A stretch of 64,000 bases of DNA from Halomonas dongshanensis. GTDB lineage: Bacteria > Pseudomonadota > Gammaproteobacteria > Pseudomonadales > Halomonadaceae. Positions 16,602 to 25,659 of the stretch are shown here, piece by piece (positions within the stretch are counted from its first letter, which is position 1; each line of letters starts with the position of its first letter). A program made the translations under genes and the position numbers. Under the pieces are notes generated by a model. The model saw only the letters and a list, made by a program, of their open reading frames with translations. It did no database searches and was not told where the DNA came from. Where the stretch lies: NCBI RefSeq assembly GCF_024790395.1, contig NZ_JAJISC010000001.1:310001-374000 (forward strand). The letters are read 5' to 3'.

Positions 16602-19600
16602 ATGATGGATGCGCGGGCGGAAGATAGGGTAGGTACCGACTATCGAGCGTTTCTCGAGGCGCTAAAGACAGCGGGATTCGAAGGCGACATCGCCCCTGAC
16701 GTCGCGTCGCGTACCGTCTTCGCGACGGATAACTCGATCTATCAGCGCCTGCCTCAGGCGGTGCTCTTTCCACGCCACGTTGCGGATCTGGAGCACATCG
16801 CCCGCTTGGCTGCCGAGCCTGCTTATCGTCGCATCGTGCTGACCCCGCGTGGGGGCGGCACCGGTACCAACGGGCAGTCGCTCACCGACGGCGTGATGAT
16901 CGATGTCTCTCGCCACATGAACCACATCCTCGATATCGACGTGACCAATCGTCGCGTGCGGGTGCAGGCTGGAGTAGTCAAGGATCAGCTGAACACGGCG
17001 TTGAAGCCTTACGGGCTCTTCTTCGCACCGGAGCTTTCCACCTCTAATCGCGCGACCATCGGCGGCATGATCTCAACCGACGCCAGCGGCCAGGGCAGCT
17101 GCCGCTATGGCAAGACCCGCGACCACGTGCTCGAACTGGATACCGTTTTGCTGGGCGGCCAGCGCCTCGTTAGCCGACCGCTCAGCGCCGATGAAGAGCG
17201 CGAGCAGTGCCAGGCCAAAGACCGTCTGGGTGACGTTTACCGCGTTGCCGCGCGCATCATCGATGAGCAGAAAACACTTATCGAGGCGATCTTTCCGCCG
17301 CTCAACCGCTGCCTGACCGGCTACGATTTGGCGCACCTGCGCGACGCCGAAGGCCGCTTGAACGTCAACAGCCTGCTTTGCGGTAGCGAAGGCTCGCTTG
17401 GCTTCATCAGCGAAGCGGTGCTCAACGTGCTGCCGATTCCGCGCCACGCCACCCTGGTCAACGTACGCTACCCAAGCTTCATGGATGCTCTGCGCGATGC
17501 CAAGACGTTGATGGGCAGCGGGCCCATCTCGATCGAGACCGTCGACGATACGGTGCTGACGCTAGCCATGGCCGACTTCGTCTGGGATAGCGTGGCAACG
17601 TTCTTTCCGTCAGGTGACATCCCCATTCGGGGCATCAATCTGGTGGAATTCAGCGGTGACGATGCCGCAGCGGTCCAGGCCCAGGTACAGGCATTCATCG
17701 ACCATCTGCAGCGGGACACGCGTATCCAGCGGCTGGGCGTCACGCTAGCCGAAGGGCGCGAGCAGGTGCAGCACGTCTACGCCATGCGCAAACGCGCGGT
17801 GGGCCTATTGGGCAACGTGCGGGGTGAACAGCGCCCGATCCCCTTCGTCGAGGATACCGCGGTGCCTCCGGAGCGGCTGGCCGAGTTCATCGCTGAGTTT
17901 CGTGCGCTGCTGGACGGTCACGGCGTGGCCTATGGCATGTTCGGTCATGTGGACGCAGGCGTGCTGCATGTGCGCCCGGCGCTCGATATGAAGGACCCTC
18001 GCCAGGCGCGGCTGATTCGTACCCTCAGCGATGAGGTGGCCGCGCTGACCCAGAAGTACGGTGGGCTGCTCTGGGGCGAGCACGGCAAGGGCGTACGCTC
18101 GGAGTATGCCCCGGCCTTCTTTGGCGCGCTCTATCCGAGCCTTCAGCGCATCAAAGCCGCGTTCGATCCGTTCAACCAGCTCAACCCTGGCAAGATTGCC
18201 TCGCCCGACGCGAGCGAAGCGGCCCCGGCTCGCCAGCGCGATCCGGCGCTATTGGCCGTCGATGCCGTGCCGACACGCGGCGAGTTAGACCGCACCATTA
18301 GCGAGCATACGTGGCGCGCCTTCGACTCGGCGGTGTACTGCAACGGCAACGGCGCCTGCTACAACTACGCCCTCGATGACCCTATGTGCCCATCGTGGAA
18401 AGCCACGCGCGACCGCATTCACTCGCCCAAGGGCCGCGCAAGCCTGATGCGCGAGTGGCTAAGACGCGAGCAGGCGGCGGGTAACGATGTCGTCGAAGAG
18501 GGCCGACTCCAGCGCCGGGTGACGCCGTTCAGGCGGCTTTTGACCTGGCCGGGCAGACGCAGAAGAGGCAAGGGCGCGACGTCGCACGACGATTTTGCCC
18601 ACGAGGTTTACGACGCCATGGCGGGGTGCCTGGCGTGCAAGTCCTGCGCTGGGCAGTGTCCTATCAAGGTCAACGTGCCGCAGTTTCGCGCCCAGTTTCT
18701 CGAGGTCTATCACGGTCGCTACCGGCGCCCGCTACGCGATTATGTGGTGGGCGCGACCGAATCCTTGATGCCCGTGCTTGCGCGTCTCGCGCCACTCTAC
18801 AACGCGCTGCTGGGCTGGGCGCCCGTAGAGAAAGGACTGCGTTGCGTGCTGGGGCTAAGTGATTCACCCAGGCTATGTGCTCCTCGGCTCGATACCAGGC
18901 TCAGGGCACTGGGTGTGCAACAGGCGACGGTCGAGGCGCTTGCGGCGCTAACGCCGCGCGAACGCGAAGCTAGCGTGGTGCTGGTGCAGGACGCCTTCAC
19001 CACCTTTATCGAGGCGCCGCTGGTGGAGGCCATCGTCACGCTGCTATCGCGCTTGGGCGTACGCGTGTTCGTCATGCCCTACGAGCCCAACGGCAAGCCG
19101 CTGCAGGTGCACGGTTTTCTTGGTGCCTTTGCGCGCATCGCCACCCGCCAAGCCAAGCGCTTACAGGCGATTTCAGCGCTTGGCGTGCCGCTGGTTGGGG
19201 TGGATCCGGCCATGACCCTGACCTATCGTCAGGAGTACGTGCAGGCGCTTGGGCGGGGTAACGCGCCTAAGGTGGCGCTGTTGCAGGAGTGGCTGAGTGA
19301 GCGCCTATCAAAGGCAAAGCCCGCAAGCTCCGCACCATCGCACTACCGCCTGCTGACACACTGTACCGAGAAGACCAATGTGCCCGGCAGCCCGCGTCTG
19401 TGGCAGCAGGTATTTTCCGCTTTCGGGCTCGAACTCGAACTCATCGCCACGGGCTGCTGCGGTATGTCGGGTACCTATGGCCACGAGACGCGCAATCTCG
19501 CCACATCGCGCACCATCTACGCGCAATCCTGGCAGCCGGTCGTCGAGGCCAAAGCGCCTGCGACGCTCTTGGCGACGGGCTACTCCTGCCGCAGCCAGGT

Positions 19601-19694
19601 CAAACGCTTTTCGAACGTGCAGTTGCAGCATCCGCTTCAAGCGCTCTTGCAGCACATGGAACGAACGTCAATGTCCATTGACCTTAACAACTGA
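16602..19694 (+). CDS. ydiJ: YdiJ-type FAD-linked D-2-hydroxyglutarate dehydrogenase with Fe-S domain
   Basis: A protein of about 1030 residues that oxidises D-2-hydroxyglutarate to 2-oxoglutarate. The N-terminal half has a vanillyl-alcohol-oxidase-type FAD domain (LTPRGGGTGTNGQSLTDG near residue 85, ELSTSNRATIGGMISTDASG near residue 150) and an FAD-oxidase C domain (GMFGHVDAGVLHVRPALD). The second half has ferredoxin-like cysteine clusters (CNGNGACYNY near residue 580, GCLACKSCAGQCPIKVN near residue 670) and a CCG-type heterodisulphide-reductase domain (ATGCCGMSGTYGHE near residue 945). Length and domain order match E. coli YdiJ. The ATG follows AAGG by 8 bases; an upstream GTG at 16578 directly abuts the aminotransferase stop. 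hglS follows 44 bases later. Confidence 0.9.
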   Translation: MMDARAEDRVGTDYRAFLEALKTAGFEGDIAPDVASRTVFATDNSIYQRLPQAVLFPRHVADLEHIARLAAEPAYRRIVLTPRGGGTGTNGQSLTDGVMIDVSRHMNHILDIDVTNRRVRVQAGVVKDQLNTALKPYGLFFAPELSTSNRATIGGMISTDASGQGSCRYGKTRDHVLELDTVLLGGQRLVSRPLSADEEREQCQAKDRLGDVYRVAARIIDEQKTLIEAIFPPLNRCLTGYDLAHLRDAEGRLNVNSLLCGSEGSLGFISEAVLNVLPIPRHATLVNVRYPSFMDALRDAKTLMGSGPISIETVDDTVLTLAMADFVWDSVATFFPSGDIPIRGINLVEFSGDDAAAVQAQVQAFIDHLQRDTRIQRLGVTLAEGREQVQHVYAMRKRAVGLLGNVRGEQRPIPFVEDTAVPPERLAEFIAEFRALLDGHGVAYGMFGHVDAGVLHVRPALDMKDPRQARLIRTLSDEVAALTQKYGGLLWGEHGKGVRSEYAPAFFGALYPSLQRIKAAFDPFNQLNPGKIASPDASEAAPARQRDPALLAVDAVPTRGELDRTISEHTWRAFDSAVYCNGNGACYNYALDDPMCPSWKATRDRIHSPKGRASLMREWLRREQAAGNDVVEEGRLQRRVTPFRRLLTWPGRRRRGKGATSHDDFAHEVYDAMAGCLACKSCAGQCPIKVNVPQFRAQFLEVYHGRYRRPLRDYVVGATESLMPVLARLAPLYNALLGWAPVEKGLRCVLGLSDSPRLCAPRLDTRLRALGVQQATVEALAALTPREREASVVLVQDAFTTFIEAPLVEAIVTLLSRLGVRVFVMPYEPNGKPLQVHGFLGAFARIATRQAKRLQAISALGVPLVGVDPAMTLTYRQEYVQALGRGNAPKVALLQEWLSERLSKAKPASSAPSHYRLLTHCTEKTNVPGSPRLWQQVFSAFGLELELIATGCCGMSGTYGHETRNLATSRTIYAQSWQPVVEAKAPATLLATGYSCRSQVKRFSNVQLQHPLQALLQHMERTSMSIDLNN

Positions 19695-19738
19695 TTTTTA
19701 ACAACTGACCTTAACAACACGACGCAGTGAGGAGTGCC

Positions 19739-21091
19739 ATGACGGCTTTCATTTCGACCGACGATGTACGCGACCGCTTCTCCAAGGCCATGTCGGCCAT
19801 GTATCAGGAAGAGGTGCCCCAGTACACGACGCTTCTGGATCTGGTGGCTACGGTCAACCAGGAGACGCTGGACGCACAGCCCGCGCTCAAGCACCGCCTC
19901 GAGACGCAAAGCGAGCTTGAGCGCTTGAGCGTCGAGCGCCACGGCGCCATTCGCGTGGGCACCGAAGCAGAGCTTGCCATGCTGCGCCGCCTGTTCGCGG
20001 TAATGGGCATGTTTCCGGTGGGTTACTACGACCTATCCGAAGCGGGCGTGCCGGTGCACTCCACCGCCTTTCGCCCCATCGATGACGCAGCGCTTGCGCG
20101 TAATCCCTTCCGCGTCTTTACTTCGCTGCTGCGCCTGGAACTGATCGAAAACGATGAGCTGCGCCAGAAGGCCGCCGGCATTCTGGCAAAGCGCGATATC
20201 TTCACCGCTGGCGCTCGCGAGCTGATCGCGCTGTACGAGTCGCAAGGCGGGCTCGACGATGCCCAAGCCGATGCCTTCGTCGAAGAGGCGCTGGAAACCT
20301 TCCGCTGGCACCAGGACGCCACCGTGGATATCGCCACCTACCAGGCGCTGCACGACGAGCACCGGCTGATCGCCGACGTGGTTTGCTTTCGTGGCCCGCA
20401 CATCAACCACCTGACGCCGCGTACCCTCGACATCGACGAAGTCCAGCGGCGCATGCCCTTGGTAGGCATCAACCCGAAGGCCGTCATCGAAGGCCCGCCG
20501 CCGCGCAAGCGTCCGATCCTGCTGCGTCAAACCAGCTTCAAGGCGCTCGAAGAGACCATCCGCTTTGCCGGTGACGCCCAGGGCACCCACACCGCCCGTT
20601 TTGGCGAGATCGAGCAGCGCGGCGTCGCGCTCACGCCCAAAGGCCGCGAGCTTTACGACCGTCTGCTGACCCAAGGGCGCAAGCTGAGCGCGGGCAAAGA
20701 GAACGACGCTCATCAGCAGGTAATGTCCGAGGTGTTCGTCGACTTCCCTGACGACGATGCCGCGCTGCGCGTCGAAGGCCTAGCGTTCTTCCACTACCAC
20801 CTGACCGAGAAGGGACTGGATTACCAAGGCCAAGAGCGCGATCTGGAGCGCCTGATCGATCAGGGCGTGGTCGAAGCGCATCCCATCACCTACGAAGACT
20901 TCCTTCCCGTCAGCGCCGCCGGTATCTTCCAGTCCAACCTGGGCGGCGACACCAACGGCGCCTACGCAGGCAACGCCAACCGCGACGCCTTCGAAGCCGC
21001 CCTCGGCGCCCCGGTCACCGACGAACTCGCGCTCTACGCTGAACGTGAAAAGCGCTCCAAGCAGCAAGTATTGGCAGCTCTTAACGCCTAA
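19739..21091 (+). CDS. hglS: 2-oxoadipate dioxygenase/decarboxylase (HglS, DUF1338 family)
   Basis: A 450-residue Fe(II) enzyme that converts 2-oxoadipate to D-2-hydroxyglutarate with O2 and loss of CO2, as described for the P. putida lysine pathway. The family metal ligands are recognisable: His68 in VERHGAIRVG, His224 in GPHINHLTPR and Glu290 in ARFGEIEQRG, at nearly the same spacing as in the P. putida protein. Its product is the substrate of the YdiJ-type enzyme encoded just upstream, so the pair forms a two-step route to 2-oxoglutarate. The ATG follows GAGGAG; a GTG 12 bases earlier is less likely. It converges on the amaA-like gene. Confidence 0.92.
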   Translation: MTAFISTDDVRDRFSKAMSAMYQEEVPQYTTLLDLVATVNQETLDAQPALKHRLETQSELERLSVERHGAIRVGTEAELAMLRRLFAVMGMFPVGYYDLSEAGVPVHSTAFRPIDDAALARNPFRVFTSLLRLELIENDELRQKAAGILAKRDIFTAGARELIALYESQGGLDDAQADAFVEEALETFRWHQDATVDIATYQALHDEHRLIADVVCFRGPHINHLTPRTLDIDEVQRRMPLVGINPKAVIEGPPPRKRPILLRQTSFKALEETIRFAGDAQGTHTARFGEIEQRGVALTPKGRELYDRLLTQGRKLSAGKENDAHQQVMSEVFVDFPDDDAALRVEGLAFFHYHLTEKGLDYQGQERDLERLIDQGVVEAHPITYEDFLPVSAAGIFQSNLGGDTNGAYAGNANRDAFEAALGAPVTDELALYAEREKRSKQQVLAALNA

Positions 21092-21100
21092 GCCGCTCGC

Positions 21101-21127
21101 CGCCTCGCCGATATGATCGGCGAGGCG
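21101..21127. terminator. bidirectional hairpin between convergent hglS and amaA-like genes
   Basis: A perfect 12-bp stem CGCCTCGCCGAT/ATCGGCGAGGCG with a 3-base loop, 10 bases after the hglS stop. It lacks a strong T-tract on either strand but is placed to stop both converging transcripts. Confidence 0.7.
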
Positions 21128-21166
21128 GGGGTAAATTAGCGCTCTAAGTGTTCGTCGTGCACTTGA

Positions 21167-22459
21167 TTAGATAAGAACACGCAGGCACTGGCCAGCATGG
21201 TACAGGGAGAAGCCGCTCTCGTAGGCGCAGCTCCACAGTGGGCGGGCTTTGATGGGGGTGGGCTGTGACAATGGAAGCGGTAGCAGGCTATCATCCTCGT
21301 TGGCAATGTAATGGGCAAAACCTTGCCCAACCACCGTGCCGGTGGTGATGCCGCGTCCGTTATAACCCGTGGCTGACAATATTCCAGGGGCTGGCTCAAA
21401 AATACGTAAGGTGTGGTCTGGGGTGAACGCGATCTTGCCGGTCCATGTGTATTCCCATTGAATGTTGCCAAGCTTAGGGAAGTAATAATTTTTTATGGTA
21501 TCGGCCCAGCGATTTAAATAAACCAGCGGCTTGCCTTCCCCTTTACCCAAGCTGCCTAACAGTAAGCGTCCTGCTTTATCCCGGCGTATGCTGCTAAGCA
21601 CCGTGCGGGTGTCCCAAGCGCCTTGTTTTTCCGGAAGAATTGCATCGGCGGCTTCGCCGGTTAAGGGGGCTGATGCCAGTTGATAATAATGGCCGGTAAA
21701 GAAGTGTTGTCGAACCTGGTTCCAGTCGTCTTCGGTATACGCATTGGTCGCCATGACGACTTTGTTCGCGGTTACGCTGCCATTTTGAGTTAATACCCGC
21801 CAGCGGTCTTTCTGTCGCTCGATACCTGTTACTGGGCTTTGACAATAGAGAGTAGCGCCTAAGGTTGCAGTAGCGCGGGCGAGTCCTCGTGTATAGGCGC
21901 ACGGGTTGATAGTGCCCGCGCGCTTATCAAGCAGCGCGGTATGTATCCGAGCGGTTCCCGTTATCCGCTCGCATGCTTCGCCTTCCAATAGAGTCACTGG
22001 TGCCCCGCGGTTTTGTAACTGAGCGTGGCGACGTGCAAGCTCTTGGCAGCCTTTGGTGTTATGGCCAAGGTGCAGGGTGCCCGTACGCGTTGCATCACAC
22101 GCAATGTCATGGCGCTCGATGAGATCGAATACCTTTGCCGGGGCGCCGCCTAAAATAGCATTGACGCGTTCGCCTTTCTCCTCACCTAGCGCGGCCACGA
22201 TGTCATCGGGGGGAATCCAAAGTCCGGCATTCACCAAGCCAACGTTGCGACCTGAACCTCCCGTGGGGATATCTCCCGCCTCCAGCAAAATGGCCTTGAT
22301 GCCTTTCTCTGCCAAATGTAACGCGGTGGACAGACCCGTAATACCGCCACCCACAACACAGACCTCGGCCTCTTCCTGGTTCGCTAACGCGGGATAGTGG
22401 CCTGGAGATTCCGCGCTTGTTTGCAGCCAAAGGCAGCGCTCGGAGAGGGTCGTTTGCAT
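21167..22459 (-). CDS. amaA: FAD-dependent oxidoreductase of the DAO family, probable L-pipecolate oxidase
   Basis: A 430-residue flavoprotein of the DadA/PuuB-like amine oxidase family. The ADP-binding motif CVVGGGITGLSTALHLAEKG is at residue 35, the flavin-contact SGRNVGLVNAG at residue 69 and the C-terminal FAD loop SATGYNGRGITTGTVVGQ near residue 370. Members include gamma-glutamylputrescine oxidase and P. putida AmaA, which oxidises L-pipecolate to piperideine-6-carboxylate. Because the AmaB-type dehydrogenase lies in the same operon and HglS is next door, the AmaA role is favoured; the symbol is by context, not direct recognition. It is the last gene of amaB-nhaC-amaA. Confidence 0.72.
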   Translation of the reverse strand: MQTTLSERCLWLQTSAESPGHYPALANQEEAEVCVVGGGITGLSTALHLAEKGIKAILLEAGDIPTGGSGRNVGLVNAGLWIPPDDIVAALGEEKGERVNAILGGAPAKVFDLIERHDIACDATRTGTLHLGHNTKGCQELARRHAQLQNRGAPVTLLEGEACERITGTARIHTALLDKRAGTINPCAYTRGLARATATLGATLYCQSPVTGIERQKDRWRVLTQNGSVTANKVVMATNAYTEDDWNQVRQHFFTGHYYQLASAPLTGEAADAILPEKQGAWDTRTVLSSIRRDKAGRLLLGSLGKGEGKPLVYLNRWADTIKNYYFPKLGNIQWEYTWTGKIAFTPDHTLRIFEPAPGILSATGYNGRGITTGTVVGQGFAHYIANEDDSLLPLPLSQPTPIKARPLWSCAYESGFSLYHAGQCLRVLI

Positions 22460-22515
22460 CTTTATAGTACCTCCTGAAAAGAAGCGCAGGTCGGCCCATG
22501 GCCGACCTTACATGG

Positions 22516-23973
22516 CTATGGAGTAGGTTGGGAGGAGTAGGTAGTTCGAGATGTATGGGGCGAGTTTTCAGCCTTGTCCCCGGAGGCTTCACGAGGAATA
22601 AAACGGCCGGTTAGCGCCCACAGCAAACCGAATAAAGGAGATAGCCAGCAAGCAAATGCAAAGGGCGCATACGCTAGCGTGGGTACGCCAATCGTCGAAG
22701 AGACAAACCCACCGCCCATGTTCCACGGGATCAACGGAGAGGAGAGCGTGCCGTTGTCTTCGATGGTGCGTGACAGCGTCGAAGTCTTATAGCCCATAGC
22801 TTGATATTGACCCTTTAACAAGCGACCGGGCAGCACCAGCGTTGTATAAACATCACCAATAATGGTGCTTACCGCCAGTGTGGTGCCGGAGCTTGTTGCC
22901 ACTAAGCTGAATCGACCTTTAATGATCCGTATGAGCTGCTTGATGATTGCATCAATGGTGCCATAGGCTTCCAGAATGCCGGCAAAACCCAGCGCGAAGA
23001 ACGTTAGCGTTACCACCCAGGTCATGGAAAGAACACCGCCACTGCTGAGCAGGGCATCTATTGCTGGATTGCCGGTATCGCTATTAAAGCCATTTTGCAT
23101 GGCATCGAACACGGCATGAACGCTCTCGCCCTGAATGCCGATAGCCACTAGGCCACCTATCGCAGCACCGGTAAAAATAGTCGGAAAAGGTGGAAATTTG
23201 GCAAGCGCTAAACCGATCACGACTAAAGGCGGGATCAACGTTACCCAGGAAAGCGTAAAGGTGTCATCGAGTGCCTGACGGAACGTTGCAATATCGGTAC
23301 TGCGTTCAAGCTGTCCGCCATAGCTTGTGCCGAGCCATAAATAAAGTATCAGCGCGATGCTCATGGCGGGCACAGTGGTAGCCATCATACTGCGTATATG
23401 GCTCCATAAATCGGTCTCACACACGGCAGGGGTTAAGTTGGTCGTCTCTGACAAGGGCGACATTTTATCACCAAAGAACGCCCCGGAGACCAGCGCTCCG
23501 CCCGTTAGATACATGGGGATGCCCAGTCCCTCCCCGATACCCATAAGAGCAAGCCCAAGGGTTCCCACTGTGCCCCAGGATGTGCCTGTGGCAAGGGATA
23601 CCAGAGCGCTAATGACGCATGTCGCGACGAGAAAGTAAGAGGGGGAGACCAGTTGAAAACCGTAATACATTAACGTGGGAACGGTGCCGGAGAGAATCCA
23701 GGTACCAATGACCATGCCGACAGCCAGTAAAATGAAAATAGCGGGCATTCCCAACTTAACCACCTCAAGCATCGAGGCTTCCATTTTTTGCCAGGGCACG
23801 CCACGGATACGGCCGCACAGGGCGCAAATCATGATCCCAAAGGCTAGAGGAATATGAGGAGTAAAGTCAGAGAAGATAAAAAATTGCAGAATGAGAATGG
23901 CGGTAGTGGCCAGTAGCGGTAATAGCGCCATCGCGAGGCCCGGCGTCGGGCCGATTTGGACATCGTCACGCAT
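22516..23973 (-). CDS. NhaC-family Na+/H+ antiporter-like carrier
   Basis: A 485-residue inner-membrane protein with about 11-12 hydrophobic segments and NhaC family features: LAVGMVIGTWILSGTVPTL near residue 82, SLATGTSWGTVGTLGLALMGIG near residue 125, GGALVSGAFFGDKMSPLSETTNL near residue 157, and PLIPWNMGGGFVSSTIGVPTLAYAPFA near the C-terminus. NhaC proteins include Na+/H+ exchangers and solute exchangers such as the malate/lactate MleN. Located between amaB and amaA, it may carry the pathway substrate (lysine, pipecolate or aminoadipate) in exchange for cations; this is inferred from position only. Confidence 0.85.
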   Translation of the reverse strand: MRDDVQIGPTPGLAMALLPLLATTAILILQFFIFSDFTPHIPLAFGIMICALCGRIRGVPWQKMEASMLEVVKLGMPAIFILLAVGMVIGTWILSGTVPTLMYYGFQLVSPSYFLVATCVISALVSLATGTSWGTVGTLGLALMGIGEGLGIPMYLTGGALVSGAFFGDKMSPLSETTNLTPAVCETDLWSHIRSMMATTVPAMSIALILYLWLGTSYGGQLERSTDIATFRQALDDTFTLSWVTLIPPLVVIGLALAKFPPFPTIFTGAAIGGLVAIGIQGESVHAVFDAMQNGFNSDTGNPAIDALLSSGGVLSMTWVVTLTFFALGFAGILEAYGTIDAIIKQLIRIIKGRFSLVATSSGTTLAVSTIIGDVYTTLVLPGRLLKGQYQAMGYKTSTLSRTIEDNGTLSSPLIPWNMGGGFVSSTIGVPTLAYAPFAFACWLSPLFGLLWALTGRFIPREASGDKAENSPHTSRTTYSSQPTP

Positions 23974-24041
23974 ATATCACCTTCGTTTTTGTGTTTTTTA
24001 GTGAGGGCCCTACAGATAAGGGCCCTTATATAGGGGAAGGG

Positions 24042-25535
24042 TTAGTCGAACTTGATGCCTTGGGCTAGTGGGAGTTCACGAGAGTAGTTAACGGTATTGG
24101 TCTGTCGCCGCATATAGCTTTTCCAGACATCCGAACCCGACTCGCGGCCGCCACCCGTTTCCTTCTCGCCGCCGAAAGCACCGCCAATTTCGGCACCGCT
24201 CGGGCCGATATTGATATTGGCAATGCCGCAATCGCTACCTACCGCAGAGATGAAGGTTTCGGCTTCTCGGACGTCGGTGGTGAAAATGCACGAGGAGAGG
24301 CCCTGGGGAACATCGTTGTTTTTGCTAATAGCCTCTTCCAACGTTTTGTAGCTCATGACGTAAAGAATGGGGGCGAAGGTTTCGTGTTTGACCAGTGCGG
24401 TTTGCTCATCGAGCTCCACGAGGGCGGGCTCGACGTAGTAACCCTCGGCGCAGTCGGCAAGTGAGATGCGATTACCGCCCGTGATGACGGCGCCATTCTG
24501 ACGCGCTTTTGACAGTACGCTTTGCATGGCGTCGAACGCCTGATGGTCGATTAGCGGTCCGATCAGGTTGCCTTTCAATGGATTGCCGATGCTAACGCCG
24601 CTGTAGGATTTTTTGAGTCGTGCCAGCACTTCATCCTTGATGGACTCATGGACGAACAGGCGGCGTAGTGTGGTGCAGCGCTGCCCGGCGGTACCTACCG
24701 CAGAAAACAAAATTGCGCGAATGGCCATGTCCAAGTCGGCGCTGGGAGCCAGAATCATGGCGTTGTTGCCGCCGAGCTCCAGAATACTGCGCCCGAACCT
24801 GGCTGCCACGCTTGGCCCAACTTCACGCCCCATGCGCGTGCTGCCTGTCGCACTGATCAGGGCAACTCGAGCATCCTCGACCAGCTGCTCGCCGGAGGCA
24901 CGCTCGCCAATGACTACCTGGCTCAGGTGGGCCGGTGCTTCATCGCCGAACTGCTCGATAGCGCGATCAAGCAATGATTGGCAAGCTAGAGCGGTCAGGG
25001 GAGTTTTTTCTGAGGGTTTCCATAGCAGGCTGTTGCCACATACCAGGGCAAGCGCTGCGTTCCAAGCCCAGGGAGCAACAGGAAAGTTGAACGCCGTAAT
25101 CAGACCAATCGGGCCCAATGGGTGCCAGCTTTCGCGCATATGGTGGCCGGGGCGCTCGGATGCGATCGTTAGGCCGAAAAGCTGACGCGACTGACCAACG
25201 GCAAGATCGCAAATGTCGATCATCTCCTGCACTTCACCCAAGCCTTCCTGCAGGATTTTACCGCACTCCCAAGTTACGAGCTCACCCAGTGCTTCTTTAT
25301 GCTGACGTAACTGCTCACCAAATAAACGAACGAGCTCACCCCGGCGCGGGGCAGGAATCTTTTTCCATGCGAGAAAGGCCGTTTCCGCATTGGCAATAGC
25401 GGTATCAATGTCGTTTGAGGAGGCGATGGCAAGGCGACCAATTTCACTTCCATCGATAGGTGTCGTCACCACGAGATCACCGCCTTGGTACTGATCTCTT
25501 GCCACGCCCAATTTTTCCATAAGAGAATGAATCAT
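24042..25535 (-). CDS. amaB: L-2-aminoadipate 6-semialdehyde/piperideine-6-carboxylate dehydrogenase (ALDH7-type)
   Basis: A 497-residue NAD-dependent aldehyde dehydrogenase closest to the ALDH7/antiquitin group, which oxidises 2-aminoadipate semialdehyde to 2-aminoadipate. Diagnostic segments are FNFPVAPWAWNAALALVCGNS near residue 150, the NAD-binding ATGSTRMGREVG, the general-base Glu in LELGGNNAM near residue 250, the catalytic Cys in VGTAGQRCTTLRR near residue 285 and the ALDH7-type tail GGGRESGSDVWKSYMRRQTNT. It is the first gene of a minus-strand operon and is transcribed divergently from a LysR gene 124 bases away, the arrangement known for lysine catabolism in pseudomonads. Confidence 0.88.
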   Translation of the reverse strand: MIHSLMEKLGVARDQYQGGDLVVTTPIDGSEIGRLAIASSNDIDTAIANAETAFLAWKKIPAPRRGELVRLFGEQLRQHKEALGELVTWECGKILQEGLGEVQEMIDICDLAVGQSRQLFGLTIASERPGHHMRESWHPLGPIGLITAFNFPVAPWAWNAALALVCGNSLLWKPSEKTPLTALACQSLLDRAIEQFGDEAPAHLSQVVIGERASGEQLVEDARVALISATGSTRMGREVGPSVAARFGRSILELGGNNAMILAPSADLDMAIRAILFSAVGTAGQRCTTLRRLFVHESIKDEVLARLKKSYSGVSIGNPLKGNLIGPLIDHQAFDAMQSVLSKARQNGAVITGGNRISLADCAEGYYVEPALVELDEQTALVKHETFAPILYVMSYKTLEEAISKNNDVPQGLSSCIFTTDVREAETFISAVGSDCGIANINIGPSGAEIGGAFGGEKETGGGRESGSDVWKSYMRRQTNTVNYSRELPLAQGIKFD

Positions 25536-25659
25536 TATTTTGCCTCGTATTGTGCTTTGACTTGTCTATGGATGGCGTCAGTATTGCTAGGCATGGGGGA
25601 AGCATTCAAACGACGATTTTGAAAAATATCATTCCTTTTTTTCAACAAGTGGGGCGGGG
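25536..25659. promoter_or_regulatory. divergent promoter region between amaB and lysR
   Basis: This AT-rich spacer must carry promoters for both divergent units. An imperfect palindrome around ATTTTGAAAAAT (25616-25627), close to the lysR start, is a candidate LysR-type binding site. No confident -35/-10 pair could be assigned. Confidence 0.4.
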
